The notes: generated from the sequence alone by a model not told the origin. A stretch of DNA of 64,000 bases from an uncultured bacterium (GCA_905215625.1 CAJMQQ010000002.1:30554-94553), one strand, 5' to 3'; counted from the stretch's first letter, positions 16,932 to 26,614 are shown. Translations and numbers: made by a program.

Positions 16932-17465
16932 ATGCAAATCGGTGCAAAATTAAAAGAACTCCGTATCTTAAACGGCCTTACCCAGGAAGAACTGGCAGAC
17001 CGTACGGAATTGTCAAAGGGATTTATCTCCCAGCTGGAACGGGATTTAACTTCTCCTTCCATTGCCACCCTAATGGACATCCTGCAGTGCCTGGGCACAT
17101 CCATCGGCGAGTTTTTCAACGAAACAGCCGAGAAACAGATTGTATTTGGGAAAAATGATTTTTTTGAGAAAGAAGATCCACAGTTTTCCAATTCTGTCAG
17201 ATGGCTGATTCCCAACGCCCAGAAAAATTCTATGGAGCCTATTCTTCTCACATTGAAATCCGGCGGTTCTACCTGCCAGGACGTTCCCCATGAAGGAGAA
17301 GAATTCGGCTATGTGCTTCAGGGTTCCATCTCTATCCATGTGGGTTCTGCCGTATATAAAGCCAAAAAGGGAGACTCCTTTTATTATAGCTGTGAAAAAC
17401 CCCATTACCTAACCAGCAAAACCGGAGCTTCTGTCCTGTGGGTCAGCTCTCCGCCAAGTTTTTAA
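16932..17465 (+). CDS. XRE-family regulator with C-terminal cupin domain
   Basis: 177 residues from the ATG at 16932, preceded by AGGAGG; the 29 extra residues of the longer frame are not supported. Residues 3-60 are an HTH (LRILNGLTQEELADRTELSKGFISQLERD). Residues 105-177 are a cupin (HEGEEFGYVLQGSISIHVG, KKGDSFYYSCEKPHYL). PuuR and related regulators of this build control polyamine genes. It is the first gene of the spermidine/putrescine transporter operon (25 bp to potA), so polyamine-dependent repression is likely but inferred. Confidence 0.88.
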   Translation: MQIGAKLKELRILNGLTQEELADRTELSKGFISQLERDLTSPSIATLMDILQCLGTSIGEFFNETAEKQIVFGKNDFFEKEDPQFSNSVRWLIPNAQKNSMEPILLTLKSGGSTCQDVPHEGEEFGYVLQGSISIHVGSAVYKAKKGDSFYYSCEKPHYLTSKTGASVLWVSSPPSF

Positions 17466-17490
17466 ACCATTCTTACTTTAGGAGGACGCT

Positions 17491-18567
17491 ATGAATCAGC
17501 CATTAATTGATTTGGTAAATATCAGCAAAAGTTTTGACGGGGATATGGTCTTAGACGACCTTTGCCTGTCTGTAAAAGAAAACACCTTCGTTACCCTTCT
17601 GGGACCCAGCGGCTGCGGAAAGACTACTACCCTGCGCATTATCGGAGGTTTCGAGAAACCGGATTCCGGAAAGGTAATCTTTGAAGGCAGCGACATTACC
17701 AAACTCCCACCAAACAAGCGGCAGTTAAATACGGTATTCCAGAAATACGCTTTATTCCCTCATATGAATATTGCAGAAAATATTGCCTTTGGATTAAAAA
17801 TCAAAGGAAAATCCAAGTCTTATATTGATGATAAAATCAAATATGCTTTAAAACTGGTAAACCTGGACGGATTTGAAAACCGAAGCGTAGATTCTTTAAG
17901 CGGCGGCCAGCAGCAGCGGATTGCCATTGCAAGGGCCATCGTCAATGAGCCGAAGCTCCTTCTGTTAGACGAACCATTAGGCGCTCTGGACTTAAAACTC
18001 CGCCAGGATATGCAGTATGAGCTGATCCGTCTGAAAAACGAGCTGGGCATTACGTTTATCTATGTAACCCATGACCAGGAAGAAGCGCTGACCATGTCTG
18101 ACACCATCGTGGTTATGAACCAGGGTTACATCCAGCAGATGGGCTCTCCAGAACAAATTTACAACGAACCGGAAAATGCCTTTGTTGCAGACTTTATCGG
18201 AGAAAGCAATATCGTAGACGGCATCATGCTGCAGGATGAGCTAGTTGAAATTTTCGGCGCCAAGTTCCCCTGCGTAGATAAGGGCTTTGGCCACAACAAA
18301 CCGGTTGACGTGGTCATCCGTCCAGAAGATATTGACCTGGTAAAACCGGAAGAAGGTACTCTGACCGGCGTGGTTACCCATCTGATCTTCAAGGGCGTTC
18401 ACTATGAAATGGAAGTAACCACCCCCAACGGATTTGAATGGCTGGTTCACAGCACCGATATGTTCCCTGTAGGCCAAGAAGTCGGCATTCACATCGAACC
18501 TTTTGAAATCCAGATTATGAATAAGCCGGCATCCGAAGATGAGGAGGCTATGGGCGTCAATGAATAA
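17491..18567 (+). CDS. potA: Spermidine/putrescine ABC transporter, ATP-binding protein
   Basis: 358 residues. Walker A GPSGCGKTTT, Q-loop FQKYALFPHMN, signature LSGGQQQR, Walker B LLLLDEPLGALD and H-loop YVTHDQEEA are complete. The C-terminal TOBE-type domain (residues 240-345, e.g. VVIRPEDIDLV) is typical of PotA/MalK. It supplies energy for polyamine uptake through PotB and the PotC part of the fused protein. GGAGG precedes the ATG. The end overlaps the potB start. Confidence 0.93.
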   Translation: MNQPLIDLVNISKSFDGDMVLDDLCLSVKENTFVTLLGPSGCGKTTTLRIIGGFEKPDSGKVIFEGSDITKLPPNKRQLNTVFQKYALFPHMNIAENIAFGLKIKGKSKSYIDDKIKYALKLVNLDGFENRSVDSLSGGQQQRIAIARAIVNEPKLLLLDEPLGALDLKLRQDMQYELIRLKNELGITFIYVTHDQEEALTMSDTIVVMNQGYIQQMGSPEQIYNEPENAFVADFIGESNIVDGIMLQDELVEIFGAKFPCVDKGFGHNKPVDVVIRPEDIDLVKPEEGTLTGVVTHLIFKGVHYEMEVTTPNGFEWLVHSTDMFPVGQEVGIHIEPFEIQIMNKPASEDEEAMGVNE

Positions 18568-19378
18568 TCCGAAAAACAAGTGGCTGGCCACCCCGTATAT
18601 TATCTGGATGGTGGGATTTACCATCATCCCCCTGGCCTTAATCGTCTATTACGGTCTGACCGATAAATCAGGCGCGTTTACTCTGGCTAATGTGCTTTCC
18701 ATCGCGGATCCGGAGCACGCAAAAGCGTTGTTTCTGTCCCTGGGACTTTCCCTTGCCAGTACCCTGATCTGCCTGGTGTTAGCGTATCCCCTGGCCATGA
18801 TTTTGAGAAAAAAAGGCGTCAGTTCCGGCAGTTTTATTGTATTTATTTTTATCCTTCCCATGTGGATGAACTTTCTGCTCCGGACTCTGGCTTGGCAGAC
18901 GCTGCTGGAGAAAAACGGCGTCATCAACGGCATTTTAAACCAGCTTCATCTTCCAAACATTGCCATTATCAATACGCCCTGGGCCATTATCCTGGGCATG
19001 GTATATAACTTCCTGCCTTTTATGGTACTGCCCATTTATAATATCTTAATGAAAATTGATGACAATACCATCAATGCCGCCAAAGATCTGGGCGCCAGCA
19101 ATCTGCAGACCTTCCTGCACATATGGCTTCCATTAAGTCTTCCCGGCATTGTCAGCGGAATTACAATGGTATTTGTTCCAGCCCTGACCACATTTGTTAT
19201 CTCCAATCTTCTCGGTGGAAGCAAAATCCTGTTAATTGGAAACGTCATCGAGCAGGAATTTACCAAAGGCAGCAACTGGAATTTAGGCTCCGGACTTTCC
19301 CTGGTACTAATGGTATTCATCCTCATCAGCATGGCGCTGATTGCCAAATATGACAACAACGGGGAGGGCAGAGTCTGA
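18560..19378 (+). CDS. potB: Spermidine/putrescine ABC transporter, permease
   Basis: 272 residues from the ATG at 18560, which has GAGGAGG at 18541-18547; an in-frame ATG at 18539 has no such site. Six membrane segments and the EAA-type loop NAAKDLGASNLQTFLHIWLPLSLPG, which contacts the ATPase, mark it as the PotB permease. It overlaps potA by eight bases and its TGA overlaps the potCD ATG. Confidence 0.9.
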   Translation: MNNPKNKWLATPYIIWMVGFTIIPLALIVYYGLTDKSGAFTLANVLSIADPEHAKALFLSLGLSLASTLICLVLAYPLAMILRKKGVSSGSFIVFIFILPMWMNFLLRTLAWQTLLEKNGVINGILNQLHLPNIAIINTPWAIILGMVYNFLPFMVLPIYNILMKIDDNTINAAKDLGASNLQTFLHIWLPLSLPGIVSGITMVFVPALTTFVISNLLGGSKILLIGNVIEQEFTKGSNWNLGSGLSLVLMVFILISMALIAKYDNNGEGRV

Positions 19379-21303
19379 TGAAAAAGTACAGTTTCAAGAA
19401 ATTTTTAGAAGATTTTTATATGGTGCTGATTCTTCTGTTTTTATATGCGCCGATTTTTACTATGATGGTTCTGTCCTTTAATGGTTCCAAATCCAGAACA
19501 CAGTGGGGCGGCTTTACTACAAAATGGTATACCCAGATGTTTGAAAATCCCGCCATTATGGACGCCCTTTACAATACCCTGGTAATTGCATTTTTATCTG
19601 CCCTCTTTGCTACCATTATCGGAACCATTGCGGCAATGGGCATCCAGCAGATGAAAAAAGTTCCAAAAGCCATTGTCATGGGCGTCAACAACATCCCCAT
19701 GCTGAATTCGGAGATTGTAACCGGTATTTCCCTGATGCTGGTATTTATTGCCTTTGGAATTTCCCTGGGATTTAAAACCATCCTGTTAGCCCACATTACC
19801 TTTAACATTCCCTATGTTGTGTTAAACGTCATGCCAAAGCTGAAGCAGACCGACCGGTATGCGTATGAAGCCGCCCAGGATCTAGGCGCAACTCCGGCAA
19901 AAGCCTTTTTCAAAGTGGTATTTCCAGACATTCTTCCTGGTATCCTGTCTGGATTTTTAATGGCCTTTACCATGTCTCTGGATGACTTTATCATTACCCA
20001 CTTTACCAGAGGCGCTGGCATTAATACCTTATCCACCTTAATTTACAGCGAGGTACGCCGCGGAATCCAGCCGTCTATGTACGCGCTGTCTACCGTCATT
20101 TTTGTTACGGTTCTGGCCCTGCTTTTAATCTCCAACTTTTCTCCGGAAAACCAGGCCGGCGTTCCTGCTGACAAAGTTCAGGAGACTATGAAAAAAAGGC
20201 GCAGAAACAATAATATCCGGAAAGCCTGCCTGGTGTTTGCCGCATTTACCATTGTAGCTTCCGTTTCCTTTACTGCTTATAAAAAGTATTCTGCCAGTCA
20301 TTCTGACGAACTGTATGTTTACAACTGGGGCGAATACATCGATCCGGAAGTAATCGAACTCTTTGAAGAGGAAACCGGAATCCATGTAACTTACGATATG
20401 TTTGAAACCAACGAGGAAATGTATCCCGTTATCGAGGCCGGTGCCGTCTGCTATGATGTGGTTTGTCCTTCCGACTACATGATTCAGAAAATGGCGGAAA
20501 ACGGTCTCCTGGCCGAAATCAACTTTGACAACATTCCGAATATTTCCAATATCGACCCGCTGTTTCTGGAAAAGTCCAGAAGCTTTGATCCACAAAACCG
20601 TTACTCTGTCCCCTACACCTGGGGTACGGTAGGAATTCTCTATAATACCAAGCGGATTGAAGAACTGGGAGCGCCCATCCCTACAAAATGGTCTGACCTG
20701 TGGAATCCGGTTTACAAAGGCGAAATTCTCATGCAGGACTCTGTACGCGACGCCTTTATGGTTGCCTTAAAGTCTCTTGGGTATTCCATGAATACAGAAA
20801 ATGTGGAAGAACTGAAGGAAGCCCGCGACCTGCTGATCGCCCAGAAGCCGCTGGTTCAGGCTTATGTAATCGACCAAGTCCGTGACAAAATGATCGGCGG
20901 AGAAGCCGCTGTCGGCGTAATTTATTCTGGAGAAATGCTGTATATCCAGGAGGAGGTTGCAAATTTAGGACTGGACTACACCCTGGAATACGTCATTCCA
21001 GAAGAGGGAACCAACCTGTGGTTTGACTCCTGGGTCATTCCAGCCAATGCCCGCAACAAAGAAAATGCTGAGAAATGGATTGATTTCCTCTGCCGTCCGG
21101 AGATTGCAAAAAAGAACTTTGAATACATTACGTATTCGACTCCAAATAATGCTGTCAAAGAAATGCTGGAAGAAGACATCCAGACCAACAAAGCCATTTT
21201 CCCAGACATGGATAAGCTGGAAGGCAGCGAAGTGTTCCAATATCTGGGAGACGAAGCCGATTCCGTCTACAACGATATGTGGAAAGCAGTGAAGTCGAAC
21301 TAA
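19378..21303 (+). CDS. potCD: Fused spermidine/putrescine permease and substrate-binding protein
   Basis: 641 residues. Residues 1-265 are a PotC permease with six membrane segments and the EAA loop (YEAAQDLGATPAKAFFKVVF). A charged linker (KKRRRNNNIRK) leads to a seventh segment near residues 283-303, which anchors a PotD-type binding protein at the outer face (LYVYNWGEYIDPEVIELF, DVVCPSDYMI, PYTWGTVGILYNT, WVIPANARNKENAEKWIDF). Separate PotC and PotD proteins are the usual arrangement. Fusion fixes one binding domain per transporter. The frame is continuous across the joint. Confidence 0.92.
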   Translation: MKKYSFKKFLEDFYMVLILLFLYAPIFTMMVLSFNGSKSRTQWGGFTTKWYTQMFENPAIMDALYNTLVIAFLSALFATIIGTIAAMGIQQMKKVPKAIVMGVNNIPMLNSEIVTGISLMLVFIAFGISLGFKTILLAHITFNIPYVVLNVMPKLKQTDRYAYEAAQDLGATPAKAFFKVVFPDILPGILSGFLMAFTMSLDDFIITHFTRGAGINTLSTLIYSEVRRGIQPSMYALSTVIFVTVLALLLISNFSPENQAGVPADKVQETMKKRRRNNNIRKACLVFAAFTIVASVSFTAYKKYSASHSDELYVYNWGEYIDPEVIELFEEETGIHVTYDMFETNEEMYPVIEAGAVCYDVVCPSDYMIQKMAENGLLAEINFDNIPNISNIDPLFLEKSRSFDPQNRYSVPYTWGTVGILYNTKRIEELGAPIPTKWSDLWNPVYKGEILMQDSVRDAFMVALKSLGYSMNTENVEELKEARDLLIAQKPLVQAYVIDQVRDKMIGGEAAVGVIYSGEMLYIQEEVANLGLDYTLEYVIPEEGTNLWFDSWVIPANARNKENAEKWIDFLCRPEIAKKNFEYITYSTPNNAVKEMLEEDIQTNKAIFPDMDKLEGSEVFQYLGDEADSVYNDMWKAVKSN

Positions 21304-21320
21304 CAACCCCCATTTTCTCC

Positions 21321-21367
21321 GAAAGATTCATTGATTTTTAGAAAAATCAATGGGTCTTTCTTTTTTT
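21321..21367 (+). terminator. Intrinsic terminator of the pot operon
   Basis: GAAAGA and TCATTGATTTTT pair with AAAAATCAATG and TCTTTC around an AG turn, followed by a T-rich run. Confidence 0.85.
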
Positions 21368-21401
21368 GTTGGAAAGGAGCCAAACCTCTCCTTCTTTTCC
21401 C

Positions 21402-21430
21402 TTGATCTTTGCTGGCTTTTATATTATATT
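21402..21430 (+). promoter_or_regulatory. Promoter of the GH88 gene
   Basis: TTGATC (21402-21407), 17 bases, TATATT (21425-21430), 47 bases before the start codon. Confidence 0.45.
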
Positions 21431-21476
21431 AACTATCAGACACACGAGTGTATATCTTTTATGAAAGGAGATTATT

Positions 21477-22655
21477 ATGTCTCAAACCTTTACCTCTATA
21501 AAACAATATCCAGGAACGGATGATTCTATGCGCCGTTCTGCTATGGACAGCGCCGTTGGCATTGTCCGGAACAGTCTGGGAGAATTCACCCACAGCTTTA
21601 AGTCTTCCAACTCCTTTGACGGCTTTTTTGAGCCTACCGAAAATGTAGAATGGACCACTGGCTTCTGGACCGGATGTATCTGGCTGGCTTATGAACATAC
21701 TGGCGACGAGGCGTTCAAAGAGGCTGCTTTAATCCAGGCCCAGAGCTTTTTAGAGCGCATTGAGCAGAAAATCGATGTCAACCATCACGACATGGGATTT
21801 TTATACAGCTTATCCTGTGTTGCCGCTTATAAGCTGACCGGCAGCGAAGTCGGCAAAAAAGCTGCTCTTTTAGCTGCTGACCATCTGGCAGAGCGTTTCC
21901 GTACTGTCGGCAACTTCCTTCAGGCATGGGGCAATCCAGGCGAGCCGAAGGAATACCGCTTAATCATTGACTGTCTCTTAAATCTTCCTCTGCTTTACTG
22001 GGCTTCTGAAGTGACCGGAGACAGCTCTTATGCAGACAAGGCAAAAGCCCATATCCAGACCGCTATGAAGTGCCTGGTAAGACCGGATCATTCTACCTAC
22101 CACACCCACTTCTTTGACGTTAACACCGGAGAACCAACCTACGGCGTAACCCATCAGGGCAACCGCAACGGTTCCGCATGGGCAAGAGGACAGGCCTGGG
22201 GCATTTACGGCGCAGCATTAAGCTACCGCTATGTAAAAAATCCAGAGTATTTAGATCTGTTCTTTGAAGTTACCGATTACTTTATTGAACACCTGCCAGA
22301 AGATTTAGTTCCTTACTGGGATTTTGACTTTGATACCGGCAGCAGCGAGCCAAGAGACTCTTCTGCTTCTGCTATTGCAATCTGTGGAATCTATGAGATG
22401 TGCAAGTATCTGGACGAAGAAAAAGCAGCCCCCTATCTGGAAGCTGCTGATAAGATGCTCCGCGCACTGATGGATCACTGCGCAAACGGCGATTATAACA
22501 AGTCCAACGGTATTCTCCTTCACGGAACCTACGCCCGCGATTCTAAGGAAAATACTTGTAAAAACCGCGGCGTAGACGAGTGCAATACCTGGGGCGATTA
22601 CTTCTATATGGAAGCCTTAATCCGCACCTTAAAAGACTGGGAGCTGTACTGGTAA
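21477..22655 (+). CDS. Glycoside hydrolase family 88, unsaturated glucuronyl hydrolase
   Basis: 392 residues with the (alpha/alpha)6 barrel of unsaturated glucuronyl/galacturonyl hydrolases: NVEWTTGFWTGCIWLAYE, NHHDMGFLYS with Asp105, LIIDCLLNLPLLYW with Asp165, and RGQAWGIYGAA. Asp105 and Asp165 match the spacing of the two catalytic Asp of Bacillus UGL. The family hydrates the unsaturated uronic acid left by polysaccharide lyases (on glycosaminoglycans, xanthan, ulvan or pectin). No lyase is in the window, so the substrate is open. The convergent esterase starts 12 bp beyond its stop. Confidence 0.9.
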   Translation: MSQTFTSIKQYPGTDDSMRRSAMDSAVGIVRNSLGEFTHSFKSSNSFDGFFEPTENVEWTTGFWTGCIWLAYEHTGDEAFKEAALIQAQSFLERIEQKIDVNHHDMGFLYSLSCVAAYKLTGSEVGKKAALLAADHLAERFRTVGNFLQAWGNPGEPKEYRLIIDCLLNLPLLYWASEVTGDSSYADKAKAHIQTAMKCLVRPDHSTYHTHFFDVNTGEPTYGVTHQGNRNGSAWARGQAWGIYGAALSYRYVKNPEYLDLFFEVTDYFIEHLPEDLVPYWDFDFDTGSSEPRDSSASAIAICGIYEMCKYLDEEKAAPYLEAADKMLRALMDHCANGDYNKSNGILLHGTYARDSKENTCKNRGVDECNTWGDYFYMEALIRTLKDWELYW

Positions 22656-22667
22656 ATTCCAGTCAGG

Positions 22668-23519
22668 TTACTGTGCGTCCCCATCCCATGGGAAATAGCG
22701 GGACAGCCAGGTTTTTGCCAGATCAATCCAGCTCTCGCAGCTCTCTTCTATGCCTCTTCCGCCTGGTCCCATGGTCAGGCGGTTTGCAAGACCTAAACCA
22801 TGCTTTCCTTCTGGATAGAGATGGAACTCTACCGGCACATGAACGCTGCAGAGAGCGGATAAAAATAATAGGGAATTTTGTACCGGCACAGTCTCATCTG
22901 TCAGAGTGTGCCATAAAAATGTTACCGGCACGTCTTCACTGACGTGCTTTTCTAATGACTGTTCTTCTAATAACCGTTCGCAGTTTAACAGATTTTCCCC
23001 TAACAGCCACTCAATGCTGGGACGATGAGAAAATTCTCCGGCAGTAATCACCGGATAAGACAAAAGAAGGCCGTTGGGTTTTACGGTTTCTGCATCTGCT
23101 CCAATCATTCTCCACAAGTTTTCCTTCTTTTTCCAGAATACGCCCAGACTGGCTGCCAGATGTCCTCCGGCGGAACAACCCTGAACGATAATCTTGTCTT
23201 TCTGAATCCCCCATTCCTCTGCGTGTTCCCGTATAATCTTCATAGATTTGGCCAGCTGGAGCAGCGCCGTTGGATAATGGATTCCTTCTCCGCAGGAATA
23301 ACGCAGGACTGCCACATGGTATCCCATTGCCATAAAGGTAAGGGCCATCGGTTCTGCTTCCCTGTCAGACGTTCTCATATAAGCGCCTCCCGGACACATT
23401 AAAATAAGGGGTCTGGTTTTCCCAAGCTCCAGTTCTTCTGATGCATCCCACAAATAGGTGCACAATTTTCCTTCTGGTTCTCCCACTCCGGCAGATACCG
23501 GAATTACCTGATGTATCAT
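22668..23519 (-). CDS. Alpha/beta hydrolase, acetylesterase-like
   Basis: 283 residues from the ATG at 23519, preceded by AAGGAGG; the longer frame runs back into the MATE gene. The oxyanion-hole motif is MCPGGAYMRTS, the nucleophile Ser is in VQGCSAGGHLAA, the acid is probably in TLTDETVP and the catalytic His in GKHGLGLA. This pattern is shared by bacterial xylan acetyl-esterases and related carbohydrate esterases. Convergence with the GH88 gene suggests glycan processing, which is only contextual. It is 13 bp after the MATE gene. Confidence 0.83.
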   Translation of the reverse strand: MIHQVIPVSAGVGEPEGKLCTYLWDASEELELGKTRPLILMCPGGAYMRTSDREAEPMALTFMAMGYHVAVLRYSCGEGIHYPTALLQLAKSMKIIREHAEEWGIQKDKIIVQGCSAGGHLAASLGVFWKKKENLWRMIGADAETVKPNGLLLSYPVITAGEFSHRPSIEWLLGENLLNCERLLEEQSLEKHVSEDVPVTFLWHTLTDETVPVQNSLLFLSALCSVHVPVEFHLYPEGKHGLGLANRLTMGPGGRGIEESCESWIDLAKTWLSRYFPWDGDAQ

Positions 23520-23532
23520 AAGTTGTTCCTCC

Positions 23533-24867
23533 TTAAACCAGGCCTGATTTCTTCCATCCACCTTGAAGATAGAATCCAATGGAAAGGACTGCGGCGATAC
23601 TCCAGCCAATCGGCCATGACAGCCAGATGCCAGCTGCTCCCATCGGTACGGCCAGTATATAAGACAGGATAACACGAAGAATCAAATCTGTAAATGTTGC
23701 AATCATAAACTGCTTCATGCATCCAGATCCCCTAAGCACTCCGTCTGCAATCAGTTTTGTCATCACTACCAGATAAAATGGAGATACTATCTTTAAAAAT
23801 TCTACTCCGGTCTCCATGGCCAGACCGCCTGTTTCCTCCATAAAAATATGAATGACCGGCTCTGTAAAAAACCAGTAGATGACCAGAAATACAGACGCTA
23901 CGAAAAGTCCCATTCCCAGTCCTGCCCGGAATCCTTTCTTGACCCTGTCTGCTTTTCCGGCTCCAATGTTCTGGGCAGTAAAACTGGACAGTCCATTTCC
24001 CAGCGTAGTTAATGAAGTGATAGTAAATGTATTAAGCTTTACTGCCGCCGAATAGCCGGCAATTACGGAAGAGCCGAAGCTGTTGACCAGGCTCTGGATA
24101 AATAAATTTCCCACAGAAATGAAGCTCTGCTGTAAAATACTTGGAATTGCCACTGTACTGATTCTTTGCAGCATTCCCCAGGAAAAAAGTTCTGTTTCTC
24201 CTTCTGCCGGAATGGACTGCATCCGCTTTTTTAATGCAAACAGGGCGAGAATACAGGCCGCACCCTGAGCCAGAAACGTTGCCCAGGCAACGCCTGCCAC
24301 TCCCCAGTGAAATACAATGACGAATACCAGATCCAGCACAATGTTTCCCAGGGACGATCCAATCAAAAAATAAAGCGGCGTTCTGGAATCTCCCAGAGAG
24401 GTAAAAATACCTGTACTGACGTTATAAAGAAACAGAAATAAGAATCCCCCGATATAAATGTTCAGATACAGCGCTCCATCCTCAAAGATGTTTTGCGGAG
24501 TCTGGAGCCCGGAAAGCATGGGACGGCAGAAACCCAGGCCCAGCGCCATTAAAATCATGCTGATCACACTGCTGGAAATCAGCGTCGTATACACTGCTGT
24601 TTTTAATTCCCCGTATCTCTTTGCCCCAAAAAGCTGGGAAATGACTACCGCGCATCCGATGTTGCTTCCCACCGCTACTGCCATAAAAATCATGGTGATG
24701 GGATAAGAAGCTCCTACTGCCGCCAGCGCGCTTTCTCCTGCAAACTTACCAGCTACCACGCTGTCTGCAATATTATACAGCTGTTGGAAAATCACGCTGA
24801 CGAACATGGGGATGGAAAACATCCATAGCGCCTTTGACGGACTTCCCTGTGTTAAATCCTTATTCAT
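23533..24867 (-). CDS. MATE family efflux transporter
   Basis: 444 residues with twelve predicted membrane segments in two halves. LTQGSPSKALWMFSIPMF opens the protein, with FQQLYNIADSVVAGKF in helix 1-2, and the second half has the related IPSILQQSFISVGNLFIQ. MATE pumps export drugs or metabolites using Na+ or H+. The gene is divergent from a LysR regulator 128 bp away and is followed by the esterase. Its promoter may be TTATCA-N18-TATAAT on the minus strand near 24918-24950. Confidence 0.9.
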   Translation of the reverse strand: MNKDLTQGSPSKALWMFSIPMFVSVIFQQLYNIADSVVAGKFAGESALAAVGASYPITMIFMAVAVGSNIGCAVVISQLFGAKRYGELKTAVYTTLISSSVISMILMALGLGFCRPMLSGLQTPQNIFEDGALYLNIYIGGFLFLFLYNVSTGIFTSLGDSRTPLYFLIGSSLGNIVLDLVFVIVFHWGVAGVAWATFLAQGAACILALFALKKRMQSIPAEGETELFSWGMLQRISTVAIPSILQQSFISVGNLFIQSLVNSFGSSVIAGYSAAVKLNTFTITSLTTLGNGLSSFTAQNIGAGKADRVKKGFRAGLGMGLFVASVFLVIYWFFTEPVIHIFMEETGGLAMETGVEFLKIVSPFYLVVMTKLIADGVLRGSGCMKQFMIATFTDLILRVILSYILAVPMGAAGIWLSWPIGWSIAAVLSIGFYLQGGWKKSGLV

Positions 24868-24927
24868 TTTCTTATGCTCCTATCATATCTCTTGTCAAAT
24901 TTTCCGTAATTGATTATACTATATTCA

Positions 24928-24954
24928 GATATTTTTTGATAATGATATTTTTTG
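24928..24954. repeat. Direct repeat between MATE and LysR genes
   Basis: GATATTTTTTG occurs at 24928-24938 and again at 24944-24954 (period 16). It lies in the divergent promoter region, so it may be a regulator site. Confidence 0.4.
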
Positions 24955-24994
24955 CATTTATCCATACGTTTTATCTATGGATAGGAAAGGCTTT

Positions 24995-25897
24995 ATGAGC
25001 ACAAATTTTGATTACTACAAAATCTTTTACTATGCCGCGTCCCTGGGCAGTATGACTCTGGCTGCAAAGGAACTGTTTTTATCCCAGCCCACGGTCAGCC
25101 GCCTAATTCAGAATCTGGAAAATGATTTGGGATGCACCCTGTTTATTCGTACGAAAAGAGGCCTCCTTCTGACACCAGAAGGAACTATTCTTTACCAGCA
25201 CATTTCCAAAGCCTGTCAGCAGATTTTTGCAGCGGAAAGCGAACTGAGCAGCCTGCAGGCCCTGGATTCCGGAACCATCCGTCTAGGCGCCAGCGAAATG
25301 ACGCTTCACAACTACCTACTGCCCCGGTTTGGCCGGTTCCACAAGGAATTTCCTTCCATTAAGTTCCAGATCCAGTCCTATAATGCCCTCAGCGCGGTTA
25401 CTGCCCTGAAAAATGGGGAGCTGGATTTTGCAGTTGTTATTTCTCCCATTCCCGAAGAAGATGATTTTATTATTTGTCCATTAGACAGTTTTCAGGATAT
25501 TGTAGTGGCTGGCCCCGCCTTTTCCTTTTTGCAGGGCCGGCAGTTGTCCTTAAAAGATCTGCTGTCCTATCCCCTTATCTGTACAGAAAGCGGTACTGCC
25601 ACCAGAGAGTTCTGGGAACAGCAGTTTTCTGCAGAAGGATTTCATCTGCAGCCGGATATTGAACTTCCCACTACGGATCTGCTCTGTCCGCTGGCGGCCG
25701 AAAATCTTGGCCTGGCTCTTGTGCCGGAAAACTTTGCCTATCCATTTTTTAAAAATGGCCGCCTGGTAAAACTGGATTTCAATCTTCCGGTTCCGCCGCG
25801 CCGTATCTGCGCAGTCCAGAATCCACAGTATCCCATGTCCCTGGCTGGTCAGGCGTTCTGGAATATTTGTACAGAGACACGCTCTCCGGCACCCTGA
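24995..25897 (+). CDS. LysR family transcriptional regulator
   Basis: 300 residues from the ATG at 24995, which has AGGAAAGG at the right distance; the ATG at 24977 lacks one. Residues 1-62 are the winged HTH (YYAASLGSMTLAAKELFLSQPTVSRLIQNLE). The rest is the two-lobed inducer-binding domain (GTIRLGASEMTLHNYLLPRF, LVPENFAYPFF). It is divergent from the MATE pump and followed by a GNAT gene, so it may control one or both; the ligand is unknown. Confidence 0.9.
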   Translation: MSTNFDYYKIFYYAASLGSMTLAAKELFLSQPTVSRLIQNLENDLGCTLFIRTKRGLLLTPEGTILYQHISKACQQIFAAESELSSLQALDSGTIRLGASEMTLHNYLLPRFGRFHKEFPSIKFQIQSYNALSAVTALKNGELDFAVVISPIPEEDDFIICPLDSFQDIVVAGPAFSFLQGRQLSLKDLLSYPLICTESGTATREFWEQQFSAEGFHLQPDIELPTTDLLCPLAAENLGLALVPENFAYPFFKNGRLVKLDFNLPVPPRRICAVQNPQYPMSLAGQAFWNICTETRSPAP

Positions 25898-25938
25898 AAC
25901 AAATTCACAGACAATCACACACATTCAGGAGGTATCCC

Positions 25939-26571
25939 ATGATTATCAGAAATGAAGAGCCGAAAGATTACCAGGCCGTTGAAACTCTTACCAGGAAAGC
26001 ATTTTATAACATCTATGTCCCAGGTTGTTCCGAACATTACCTGGTCCGCATCATGCGGGAGCATGAAGACTTTATTCCAGAACTGGATCTTGTAATGGAA
26101 CAAGATGGAGAAATCATCGGAAACATTATGTATACCAAATCCCGCCTGATCGACGAACAGGGCGCGGAAAAACAGATTCTGACTTTCGGTCCTGTTTCTA
26201 TCGACCCAGCCCGTCAGAGAAAGGGCCTTGGAAAGCTTCTTCTGGAGCATTCCTTTGAGAAAGCCGCCGCTCTTGGCTATGATGTTATCGTCATTTTCGG
26301 AAGTCCGGCAAACTATGTAAGCAGAGGATTCCAGAGCTGCAAAAAGTTTAATGTCTGCGTGGAAGGCGGCAAATTCCCGTCTGCCATGATGGTAAAAGAA
26401 CTGGTTCCCGGTGCATTAGACGGCAGAAAATGGTTTTATTACGACAGTCCAGTCATGGCTGTTTCCGAAGAAGAAGCCCAGAAATACGACGATACCCTGG
26501 AAAAAATGGAGAAAAAGCACCTGCCCAGCCAGGATGAATTTTATATTATGAGCCACTCCTTTGTAGAATAG
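25939..26571 (+). CDS. GNAT family N-acetyltransferase
   Basis: 210 residues from the ATG at 25939, preceded by AGGAGG. The acetyl-CoA binding strand-turn-helix is TFGPVSIDPARQRKGLGKLLLEHSF (R/QxxGxG/A present), followed by VIVIFGSPANYVSRGF. IIRNEEPKDYQAVETLTRKAF is a usual N-terminus for small-molecule GNATs. It lies 41 bp after the LysR gene and is probably co-transcribed. The substrate cannot be told. Confidence 0.88.
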   Translation: MIIRNEEPKDYQAVETLTRKAFYNIYVPGCSEHYLVRIMREHEDFIPELDLVMEQDGEIIGNIMYTKSRLIDEQGAEKQILTFGPVSIDPARQRKGLGKLLLEHSFEKAAALGYDVIVIFGSPANYVSRGFQSCKKFNVCVEGGKFPSAMMVKELVPGALDGRKWFYYDSPVMAVSEEEAQKYDDTLEKMEKKHLPSQDEFYIMSHSFVE

Positions 26572-26614
26572 TGTAAGATAATACGCAAGATAATAAGCAA
26601 GATGAGGTGAAACT

